Source: Symbiodinium natans | Taxonomy: Eukaryota; Sar; Dinophyceae; Suessiales; Symbiodiniaceae | Direction: 5' to 3' | Assembly: GCA_905221605.1 (NCBI GenBank) | Contig: CAJNDS010002412.1 | Coordinates: 1,815,386-1,879,385, forward strand | Length of the DNA: 64,000 bases | Shown here: one piece after another, positions 11,345-22,400 of the stretch | Layout of the letters: every line of letters begins with the position of its first letter | How positions within the stretch are numbered: position 1 is the first letter of the stretch | The notes under the pieces: model-generated | What the model was told of the DNA's origin: nothing | What the model saw: only the letters and a program-made list of their open reading frames with translations | The model's database searches: none | Translations under genes and position numbers: made by a program

Positions 11345-12120
11345 AGGGTTCAGGGTTCAGGGTTAGGGGTTTAGGGTTAGGGGTTTGAGGTTTGGGGATA
11401 GGGGTTGTTGGGTCTAGGGTTTAGGGTAACCTGCAGCATCCCGCAACCATTTTGTTGTGACTTGCCCACGAAACCCTTCGGAAACTCATTAGACTCACAA
11501 GAGCAATCTGCAAGAACCAGGCTTTTCATATATATATATATATGTATATGTGTGTGTGTATGTGTATATATATATATAACCCTTACAAATACCAGAAACC
11601 TAAGTAAGAGCATGGTAGAGCGTCGTGAAACATGTTGCCTGCTCCCTTCGGAAGCAGGCCCCGAATGCAGAATGCTCCGGCCTCCGGTCTCTGTTTTTGC
11701 ATGCAAGGAACGCCTCGAAACGTGAAAAGCAAGTTTGGCACGAGCTCGGAAAATGGAGCATGCAAACGTGTGCACGCTCAGCTGTCTTGGGACTCTATAT
11801 AATAATAACCCTAAACCCTAGACCGAATGGGCTTCGAGAAGAGGCGCAAAAATTGGAATCCATCAGATGCCGCCTCTGCCGTTTGTCAAGACAGCTCCTT
11901 GCGGTACTCGCGCGTACAGAATATTATGTAAAAGTGATAGCAACTTATAATGCGGTAACCATAATATTACATTACTATGTTGTGCTATTACCTTGTTAAA
12001 AGTATTCGGTTCCTTGATGACCGGCCAACGACGCACAGGCATGCACTCGAAACCGGCATGTGCACTGCCAGCGCACTCTGCCCGCTTGGTGCAAACGATG
12101 TACACCATTGTCTAGCCATC

Positions 12121-12222
12121 TAGGGTTAGGGTTTAGGGTTTAGGGTTTAGGGTTTAGGGTTTAGGGTTTAGGGTTTAGGGTTTAGGGTTTAGGGTTTAGG
12201 GTTTAGGGTTTAGGGTTTACGC
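12121..12222 (+). repeat. Interstitial telomeric array (TTTAGGG)13-14
   Basis: One of the longest uninterrupted heptamer runs in the window, flanked by unique DNA and a family C element. Confidence 0.95.
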
Positions 12223-12254
12223 TGCAGGCGCCAGGTTGTGCCAGAAACTACCAG

Positions 12255-12339
12255 CATGGGCTATTAGCCCTTGTCATGCCCTAACCAACCCTTCTAACGG
12301 CCGTTTTGTTAAGGGGTTATAGGGTAGAAGAGCCCCATG
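12255..12339. mobile_element. Family C MITE-like element
   Basis: Ends CATGGGCTATTAGCCC and ...GAGCCCCATG are inverted. The interior carries CCCTAACCAACCCTTCTAA...TTAAGGGGTTATAGGGTA. Relatives occur at 53396-53476, 61112-61192 and 62624-62705. The last one splits two exons of a gene. Confidence 0.65.
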
Positions 12340-12390
12340 TAGGTAGGTTTCTCTGCTCAACCCTAAACCCTAAACCCTAAACCCCAAACC

Positions 12391-12492
12391 CTAAGATTCC
12401 TCAGCATCTGCCTTGGCCTGGCCCCTCTCGGCCAGCCTTTGCTTTCGGCTCGGAGCATCCAAAGCTGCCGGGCGGAGGCTCATGAGCCGATC
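12391..12492 (-). CDS. Terminal exon, charged C-terminus
   Basis: On the minus strand an acceptor (GGCTGGACAG) at 12493 is followed by a frame DRLMSLRPAALDAPSRKQRL, then AERGQAKADAEES and TAG (12393-12391). Codon bias and a charged helical tail support it. The intron upstream contains a palindromic element at 12505-12576 whose ends AAGGGTCCATGTACCT pair with AGGTACATGGACCCTT, so this intron is probably element-derived. The gene is unknown. Confidence 0.55.
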   Translation of the reverse strand, partial: DRLMSLRPAALDAPSRKQRLAERGQAKADAEES

Positions 12493-13361
12493 CTGTCCAG
12501 CCAAAAGGGTCCATGTACCTAATATGAACCCCTTTAAGGCCCAAGTATATACTATAGAGGTACATGGACCCTTAGGGAATTGAGTCTTCAATTTACAACT
12601 AGGATGGCCCTAAGCCCAAAACCCAAAACCCTAAACCCTAAACCCTAAACCCCAAACGCCCAACCCCCAACCCCCAACCCCCAAACCCCAAACCCCAAAC
12701 CCTACCATGAGTCGTGTCATGTTCAAGCCAGGCCTCGATTGTGCGGACACTTCACAGGCAGGTCGTCGGTGCTGTGAGCCCGGGTTGCTCAAAGGCGGCA
12801 GGATCAGGGTTTAGGGTTTGGGGTTTGGGGTTTAGGGTTTGGGGTTTGGGGTTTAAAGGGTTTGGGGTTTCGGGTTTAGGGCTTGGGGTTTGGGTTTTTG
12901 GGTGGGGTTTAGAGCTTCTGAGGATTGAACGGCACACAGATACTGTAAACATATTCATCTCACCAAAACAAGCTTCTGGCTTCTGTGCAGATGCAGCATG
13001 TACACATGACATATACATATGTGTATGTATATATCTACCATGTGAACCGCATGGGATAAACGCCATCGCGCAGTCTGCAGCAACTTGCCTTTTTCCCATG
13101 CCGCATGCACTCAGGTCTAAAACCCGAAACATCGCTGAACCCCACAAGCTGTGTATTCCCTCAGCTGTGAACACTAAAACCTTATAACACCCTTTACAAC
13201 TTTTAGGGTTTAGGGTTTAGGGCTTCAGCAAGGGATAAACCTGAATCTCTAGCCCTTTTGCCAAGGGCTCTCTTACGTGCCTCAAGCTGTCATGGGCTCG
13301 GTATCCCTAAACCCTAAACCCTAAACCCTAAACCCCAAACCCCTAAACCCCAAACCCCTAT

Positions 13362-13456
13362 TCAAGAGCCCTCTTCCGCTTTCTCGCTCTTGTCTTCGGA
13401 GTGGGAGCTGAAGCCCTCGGCCTCAATGAGGGCCTCAGCGGAACTCTTCGTAAGCC
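13362..13456 (-). CDS. Terminal exon, possibly the C-terminus of the ABC transporter
   Basis: The minus-strand acceptor CGATGCAG is followed by GG, then codons LTKSSAEALIEAEGFSSHSE and DKSEKAEEGS, then TGA (13364-13362). The acidic, Ser/Lys-rich tail is typical of a cytosolic C-terminus. It is the first stop-bearing exon downstream of the ABC-transporter exons at 14983-31443, so it may end that gene. That link is inference. Confidence 0.5.
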
Positions 13457-16400
13457 CTGCATCGGCGAAACTTGTTCGTGCTTAAGCCCTAAAGCCCAAA
13501 GGTTTAGGGTTTAGGGTTTAGGCCTAAACCCTAAAAAATGGGATCCCAACCTTGAAAGGGACAATGAGAAGGGTGATGCTGAGGGTCCTATAGGCTTTAG
13601 GGCTTGCAGGCTGTATGGGCCAGGCTCCTAACTTCAGAAGAAGGAGGGCTGGGAGCAGGGGAGGGGGGGGGGGGGGGCGGATCGGAGGCTTCGCATTCGA
13701 AGTTCTGGCCGGATTCGAGTTCTGTTTTTTCGCCACCCGCCACCCGCCTCGCCTAGGGCTCAGGGTCTATAACGTTCAAGGTCGAGGGTCTGGGGTCTGC
13801 GATGCAACTTGTTACAACGGACTGCCACGTCACTACGTGCTCACGACGGCGACAGCGGGCCTGATCATACGCCCGACAGAACCATGAAGCCTACCCCCTA
13901 AACCCTAAACCCTAAACCCTAAACCCTAAACCCTAAACCCTAAACCCTAAACCCTAAACCCAAGCCTTTCCCACAACGGTTTTGGATCGAAGTCTGTCTG
14001 CCCTGAAACCCTGAACCCGCACGTCCCTTTGATCCTGGCAGCTACGTCAAACAGCCAAAGGCTCCAGATAGTCTAGGGTCGAGTAGGTCGCCAGACCCCG
14101 AAGACAGCTTTCTGTTACATTCGGGGTACCCTAAACCCTAAAAACCCTCCCGAAGCCCTAAACCCTAGACCCGAGGTTCGGTTGGCGTGAAAACACCGAC
14201 AACTCTGAAACGCGTACCAGGCAGCCGCGTAGGCACCTTGCTTCTGGACCAGCTCCTGAAGAACCCTGTAAAACCAAAGAACCCTAAAAAACCATGTCAA
14301 ACCTGGAAGCTCTATAAACGTTAAAAACCCTGTCAAAAACCCTGCAAAAAACCCAGATACACCCTGCATATACATACTCTGCTGTGGGGGTTTCCGAAAT
14401 TAGGGGTGCCTTTTTTGGGGGTCCTTAGAACAAGGGAATCCCACTATTTGGGGGTCTATATTTGGAGCACCTTATTCTCGTAAACCCCCATGATACAAAC
14501 CCTGCAAGAACCCCATACTAGACACAGGAGTAACCTACGAACAAAAAGGGTAATCTTTTTGGTTTTAAGGGGATTACAAGGGAACCCCAACCCCCAAAAA
14601 GGAAATAAGGGCCTACTCTGGGTCCTAGCATATAAACCCTTGGAAACCCGAAACACCAAACCCAAAATGGCTAGCAGGGCTGGAGAGCTCCAGTGGGATG
14701 CCAGCTGAGGTTGGGGGGGCTATTTTTTTGCTGTTGGGTTTTATGTAAGAGCAGGGCTTTTAGGCTGCTCTATACCTTTCGAGGGGTTGACAGCTGTTTC
14801 CAAAATGCTGCTGTACCCAGGTTTGCAATTCTTGGGGCAGGGAACGGGCTCAGGGGCCGCGAGGGGGTCCACATGGCTCTGTAGAAGCAGGGTTTCTGTT
14901 TTCAAGGGATTTTAAAATTTTGGGTTTGGAGGTTGCTTGGGTCAATCCATCACCACCCCTGCCGACTACACCTTCGAGGATCCTCGTGCGTGCCGCATTC
15001 GGAGATCTTCCCTTCCTCCACCACCAGGATCTTGTCCGCCTTTTCCAGGACAGGAAGTCCAAAACGGTTTAGGGGGTTAGGGTTTATCGGCGGGCACAAT
15101 TATGGAATGCGGCACCCGCAGGCCCTCTTTGGTATGGCTTCTGGGGGGGAAACTGTACCGCTCCTCACCTGCTTGGCCATCTTCAGCTGATGCGTGATGG
15201 CCTGAGGAAGGGGCTGCAGGCTGAAGGTGGGGCTACTTTTCCTTACTATGGGGATTCTAAGGTCTCATGGCCTGTTCTGGGCTTAAGGTTTCGGGTTTTG
15301 TTTACTCGCCGCTCTCTGGAATCCGCGCCACTGATCGCGACGGCAATGCGAGCCAACGCGCCATCAGGACCAGCAGCTCTAAAACAGTGCAGTGTTTTTT
15401 TTTCATGGTCTAGCGGTTTAACTGGAAGTTCCAGATTCTGCTCTCACCCTGTTCGGAACGAGCTGCTTCATAAATATAATTTGCAAATATATAAATATGA
15501 ATATAAATATAAATAAATAAATATATATATATATGGCGTAAGAGACTGCGCAGCTGCATCTCAGCGGCGAGGATGGCTGGCGGGCTGGCCCCGGCGTCAG
15601 ACCGGAGCTCGGCCAAGCTCTCCTGCGCTCAGGTTTAGGGTTTAGGGTTTAGGGTTTAGGGCTTATAAGGGTTTGGGGTTTTAGGGTTTAGAGTTTAGGG
15701 TTTATAGGGTTTAGGGTTTCTAGGTTTATAGGGTTTAGGGCTTTAGGGTTTATAGGGTTTAGGGTTTAGGGTTTTAGGGTTCATAGGTTTATAGGGTTTA
15801 GGGCCACATGGCCACTTCTCTACAGCAGGGTCCTGCACTCAGGTTTAGGGTTTAGGGTTTAGGGCCACATGGTCACTTTTCTACAGCAGGGTCCTGCACT
15901 CAGGTTTAGGGTTTAGGGTTTAGGGCCACATGGTCACTTTTCTACAGTAGGGTCCTGCACTCAGGATTAGCGTGGTCATTTCTTTAAAATAGATGAGGCG
16001 GCCCCTCTTATTTTAGGAGTACCCAACAGGGGACCAGTCCAAGAGCTCGCCACATTTCTAGGTGTGGGGCTTAGGGTGTACGGCTTAGGGAATTGCGGGC
16101 CTATAAGACTTAGGGTGGAAACGACCCTGGAGCTACTCGGGTTTAGAAGAATTAGGCACCTGGGAGCCAGACCGTTTCCATACACTACAATGCTGGGGAT
16201 ATCCCCCACATCCTAAACCCCAAAAGCCATAAGCCGAAACCTGAGCCCAAAACCCCAACCTGGCGACCCTCTTTTCCTACAGCTTCATGGGTTAGACCCA
16301 CTTATGTAGGGTAGCTACTGCTAAAGTAAATATAAACCCCAAACCCTAAACCCTTTTGCCTAAACCCTAAACCCTAAACCCCAACCCCAAACCCCCGAAG

Positions 16401-19400
16401 CCCTGCCACGAAAGCGTGAGAAAAGGGAACTTGAGCTCCAGTAGCAGCTCTCCAGTCTCCGCGTCCAGTGCGCTCGTGGCCTGGCAGCGGAGGAAAGGTT
16501 TAGGGTTTAAGGTTTAGGGTTTAGGGTTTAGGGTTTTAGGGTTTCATCGCTCACGCCCTGGACAAGCCAGTCGAGGCATACACTGTCTCAAGGTCTCTCC
16601 GTGAAGCTCACCTGGGCCCCCCGGTGATAGGCATCTCATCAGCTCTCACTGGGCGATACTCTCAGTTGCTCACTGCTTACTTGGTTTATACACCTGAAGC
16701 CCTAGGGTTCGGGGTTTAGGGTTTAGGGACCCGCAGCCCTCGGCGGCACAGTTTGCGGGCTCACGCCCGAGACGCGTGCCTCACCCTGATGCCCTGATGG
16801 AGGGTCTGAAGAGGCCGCTTAGGGATGATAGAGTTTAGATAGGGTTGATAGGCTATTGGGTTGAACGCGTGGGATTTTACAATTTGGGGCTGAATGGGTT
16901 GTGGGGATTAGGTCCTTAAGGTTTCCTACCTCCCCCCAATGAACCCACCTCTTCACCGGCCATCCCTGGCCTTACATAGGTGTTCGGACCCGCCTCGTCT
17001 AGAATCAGCAGCTCCGTCTGGGGCGCCCTTGCGGAGGGGCATGTTGGAAAACCATAGATGCACGTGGCAGCTTGGGATGTCCCCCTAATACTAGCCGTCC
17101 TATTTTTGTTGGGGGGAAAGAGGCGGGCTCCTTAAGCAAAAAAAAAAGTTCAGGGTTTAGCCGCCAGACTCCAACCGCTCCCCTCTCCCCGAGCCTCAGC
17201 AGGGCCCTTGCGAAGGAGAGCCGCTGGCGCTCACCCCCCGACAGACGCAGGCCGCGCTCGCCCACCACCTTCCGAGAAGAGAGGGTTTGGGGTTTATAGG
17301 TTGGGAGGTTCCCCCTTATACGTACTAGGGGTATAATGGGGAGGGGGGGGGTACTATATCGTCCCTATTTAGGACTTTTTGAATAAGGGGGGCGTGGGGG
17401 GGGGGGGGGGGGGGTGGTTTTAGGGTTAAAGGTTTCGGGTTTACGGAGCCTGTAAGGTATTGAGAATGCTTACGGTGTAGGGTTGAGTTTTGCGGCCCGC
17501 CTGCGGGTTTAGTGTCAATCCAATGAGCCACAGGAGCCGTTGCACACGAAATCGCCGATGGAGGCACAAGCGTCAAGCTTTAGCTAGGGGTGAAAAGGCA
17601 TGGGCCCGCGCTGTGCGCGCTTTCGGATTTTAGATTGGTAGCGGAGCCCGCACGGCTCCTGGGGTCACTCCGCTATGTCGTCGACTGTGAGTGGTGCTCC
17701 ATGGGAGCCTCCCGCCTCCTTCTTGTGGGGCGAACAACTACGTGGGGACGCAGCTGTACCAGATGTGGATGCTGTCCCGCATCCCTTTGCCAGGCCTTCA
17801 CGGCCGAACCGTGATGATGGTGGAGCGGCGCCCCGACGTCCTGATGAAGATGGTGACGTACGTGCCAACGGTGATGGGGAGCCAGGGGAGCCTGATCCCT
17901 GGCTGAATGGAGACCCTTGGTCTCAGGGGCGTGTGAGTAGTGAGAGGAGCTCCGGGGGAGGAGAACCTCGTCATGAATCGCGACAGCAGACTTCGGAACC
18001 CTGGCGCGGAACTTGGCATTCTGTGTGGCGACAGCGTGCTGACGGGGCCTGGCTGCGGTGCTGGAGCCAAGAAGGAACCTGGGACTCTACCTCAGCGGGA
18101 TCAGAGGATGGATATGGTGACTACGGCGATGGCGGCCCTCTTCGTGGACCTCGCGCAGGGAGGGAGTCCGGATGGAACCACGGCGGCAACGGCGGCTGGG
18201 CCGATCATCTTGGAGGAGACGGTCGTCGACACCCCGGAGGAATCGATCAACGACACCATGCAGGTGGCGATTCTCGGCTTCCTCGATTACAAGGAACTGG
18301 TTGGGGCCCGTCACAGGGAGAATGCAGGACTTGGTCCGATGGCGGCATGCGTGGTGGTGCAGGCTGTTTCTCCGAGCAACATGGGGGCGACCTACCAGGG
18401 TGTGAACGACGTGGTCCAGGAGCACGACGACCTGGACTTTACGATTCTGAAGGTGGTGACGGCGAGCTCCCATACGAAGGCGACCGAGATCGTGGACGCG
18501 ACCTTGCCGGGAGAAGTGCACCACCGCCAACACGGGATGCTGAACATGGAGTACTACCTGGCCCTCATGGCAAGAAACGTGGTGGGGCGGACCATGATGG
18601 CGTAGCCGAAGAGGTCCCGAACGGAAGGGGGCCGAGCGAGAGGATGGTGGTCCCGACCTTCAGCGGGACGATTGCTGAAGGCGATGACGACTTGGGCGCC
18701 TCAGCGAGATCGTACCTTCGCCAGATCTCAGCCTGGGTGAAGATGACAAGAGTGACGAAGGATCGCCAAGCCCTCGTGCTATATCAACATCTTCAAGGAC
18801 GAGCTTGGGTGGAGGCCGAAGGGTTGGACATCGACAAGTTGGCGACAACGGCTGGACTCGAGTACTACCTCGACTGGGTCAAGGAGCGCTACCTCGACGT
18901 GCAGGTGACGCAGGTTGGACGGAGCCTTTCTGAGTTCTTCAGGAAGCTGAAGAAGAAGCCTGGGCAGAGCATCCGGGACTTCGTCGGAGAGTACGATCGT
19001 GCCCACGCTCGTCTGGTGGAGTGCGGGTGTCGACTCCCGGATCTGGCGGCGGCCTGGGTCTTCGTGGACCGCATGGGCTTGGAGGAAGCGGCGGAACTCA
19101 ATTTGCTGGCCTCGGTGGGGAATGTCTACGACCTCAAGCGTCTCCAGCAGGCAGCCATCGTGCAGGACCGAGCCCTCCGTAAGCCATGGGAGGCACAACG
19201 ACATGGCCGTGTTGAGGACAAAGGACACCGCCGCGAATGGTGGGGAGGAAAACGGCAGAGTGCATTGATGGCGGGCATCGAGGAGGAGGACGACGGCATC
19301 GACGAGGACCACCACGACGAGGACGCCGAGGACTCCCCCGAGGCGGTTCCCGAGAGCGTGGCGGAAGAACTGTACCATGCGTACATGTCCCATGAAACGG

Positions 19401-22400
19401 CAAAACAACGGTACAGGGACAATCTCAAGCTTCGGGGAACCACCGGAGACACGTCGGAGAAGCTCAAGGTGATTGCAGCCGACCGCTTGAAGGCAGCCAA
19501 ACAGAAGTCCTTTTGCGCAGGGTGTCGTAGACGGGGTCACTGGCATAAAGACCCGGAGTGTCCTATGAATCAGGGTCGACGACAGCAGCATGGAGGTGGA
19601 GATGGAAAAGATGGCGGTGACCTCAAGACGAGTTTCCACACCCACGTCGTGCACGTCACCTGGGACTTGGATCGCGAGAAGGACGACGGCATGGTAGAAC
19701 TCGAGGCCATCACGGACACGGCATGCTCCCGCTCGGTTGCTGGGGCTGGATGGTTGGACCTCTTCATCGAGCACACAGCCCGACGTGGAACGGAACCGGT
19801 GATCTTGCCAAACGATGAGCAGTTTCGGTTCGGAGCCTCCAGAGTTTTCCGTTCCAGTTACGCGGCCATCCTCACATTCGCTCTGGGAGAAGCTGTTGTG
19901 GAGGTCAAGGTGGCAATCGTCCATGGAGAGCTGCCGCTACTACTGAGCCGGGCGGCACTGGCGAAGCTCGGCATGGTTATGGACGTGGCGAAGAACCGGG
20001 CCAACTTCGACACCGTAGGGCTCCGAGATGTTCAGCTTCGGTCGACAAAGACCGGGCATCCGGCTATCCTTTTGGTTCCTGCACAGGTTCCCAACCCTAC
20101 CGGAACAGATCCGGCGGTGTGGGGAGACACCGAAGTGAAGATCCATTTGAATGCGGCAGCATATATGGCTCCTCGCGGGGGAGATGTCCAAGGGGAGTTG
20201 GGGAAGGATAGTGCTGGTTCCTTTGAGGTGCATATGGTTTCCTTTGACCAGGGGTTCGGGACTGATGAGGCCTCCAGAGACCACCTACACGAACAACAAG
20301 CACAACAGCCTCGAGGACCTCAAGTACCAGAACCACAACATGCATTACCTCAAAGACGAGATTTGCGTGCTCCATCTGAACTTCAAGGGTGTCCCCAAAG
20401 AGCCTCAGAGCCCCAAAAGAAAGCGAGCACTCTTTTCCTCTTCTACCCCAAGAAGATCGACCCGACCATCAAGAACATGCTCCTCGGAGACCACCTCAAT
20501 GTAGAAGCGTTCATGACATGGTGGAAATCCACTCCTATCTCCAATGACTTCTGGTTGGAGGGTGAGAACATCATTGTCAGGGTACACGTCATTCCTAGGA
20601 AGACCATGTTCACGCCAGAGGGATGGGAAACCAAGAATGTAGACCACAAGGCCAAGCTCCTCCAGAGTCTCGGGAATATCCGTAGCACGACGGGAATATC
20701 CTGCAAAACGCATCGTGACCTCAATCCTGTTCATGGACCTTGGCGAGGGGAGAGACAGGGAGAGACTTATCCTGTATTATGGGTAGGCAGGACACTGTTC
20801 ATTCGGCGCAGCTTTTCTGGAATAGTGCGCCCAATGGGCGCCGCTGTACCACGAGTACTCCCAGCTTCCCATCGATCGCACAGGCATGGACTCCGCGCTC
20901 ACTCCACCAGCGAAGAGCATCCACCACATGCGGAAGAGCGAGTTGATCGAAGAGGCCCATCGCCTGGGGATCACAGTTCAGACTCAATGGACCGTGATCG
21001 AACTACGTGTCATTCTGCAGGAGGAACGGGACAAAGCCAAGGCCTCCACCACGGGAACGACCCCGAAGGGACTGGCATCTATGACCCTCGACGAGCTGAT
21101 CGACACCGCCACCCGCATTGGCATCGAGCTCCCGGCGAAGAAGAACCGCGGCATCATCATGAGGATGATCAGAGACTCCACGCAGGACCACAGCCAACGG
21201 GTCATGAACTTCGGCAGGTACAAGGGGCTGATGTTCAAGGATGTTCCACAGGGATACCGGCGCTGGGCTCAGGAAGAGATGGAGAGGTCAGACAACGCCT
21301 CAGAGGACCTACGGATGTTTGCGATGTGGGCGGCAAGGGCCGAGGAGACCATGCTGATGAGCACGTACCACCAGGACCCCGAGATGGCGTCGGACAACCC
21401 GTACGTGCCGGAGGAAATGGAGTCGTGGGACCTCCTGAGCGAGCCAGCCCGGAGATGCCTCCAAAGCCAAGGGATCAGGGAGGACTACACGAGGCCGATG
21501 CCACCTTCCGCCAGGAGCATGAACCCCACGATGGCGAAGGCAATGGGGAAAGGAGGCACCAGCCCCTATGGCAACCGGGCACCACTCTCGGAGGCTGCTC
21601 CGAAAGCCAAACATTCGGCGACAAGGACAAGGGCACGATCGGATCAGTCGTCGATCAGTTCCATGGAGCTGGCAGTGGAGGCGGAGACGATGGACGAGAT
21701 CCACCATTTGGAAACGAGGCTTGCTGTGCTGAGAGACAGGGCGGGTGTTCCTCCGCCAAGGCCCTGAACAGCATGAGAGAGGGCCCCGGCGACTCGGAGG
21801 GGGCCGCTGATAAGGGCAACCATTCCCCTCTGCCTGAAATCGACATGATGCCTGGGACTGAGTGCGAGGACCGGAAGATTGCGATCCACGAGGAGAACGG
21901 CAAGGGGGCAGACGATGAGATGGGAGCGAACACGGAGTTTGAATTCGAGACGGCCTACGACGACACAGAGTTCGACGATGCTGTGAAGTACGTGATCGGC
22001 GAGGCTGTACAAGTACCTCGCGGATGCGAGGGGATGGATGGAAGCCTGAATGGACGAGACAACCGTCCTCTGATGGTCGAAGTCTATGCAGGTGTTGGGC
22101 GTCTGGGCAGAACCTTTGAGAGACATGGTTTCCGGGTGATCCGAGTAGAACGTCCGACCTGGGACCTCGACCAGCTCGACCAGAGGAAGGCACTTCTGGC
22201 ACTACTACATGAACAACGACCTGAGGTACTATGGTGTGCTCCGGATTGTTGGCTGTGGAGCGCTATGCAGAACCTCCACGGCAAGGATGCAGAGAAGAAG
22301 GAAGAGCTCCTCCGGAGAAGAGAGGAACACCACAAGACACACCTCAGCTTCGTCCGGCAGATGTATATAGAACAAGAACAGCGTGGTGGCGTTGGCATCA

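Noticed and set aside
12121-12222. True chromosome end (telomere)
   Set aside because: Arrays are short, internal, in both orientations and surrounded by genes, so they are interstitial.
15405-15470. tRNA gene suggested by GGTCTAGCGGTTTAACTGG
   Set aside because: The A-box-like start is followed by no convincing anticodon stem and only a weak B box; I could not fold a cloverleaf.
18779-19924. A 381-codon minus-strand open frame within the copia element
   Set aside because: It is antisense to the Gag-protease region. Codon bias and motifs support only the plus strand, so it is a shadow of a GC-rich coding region.
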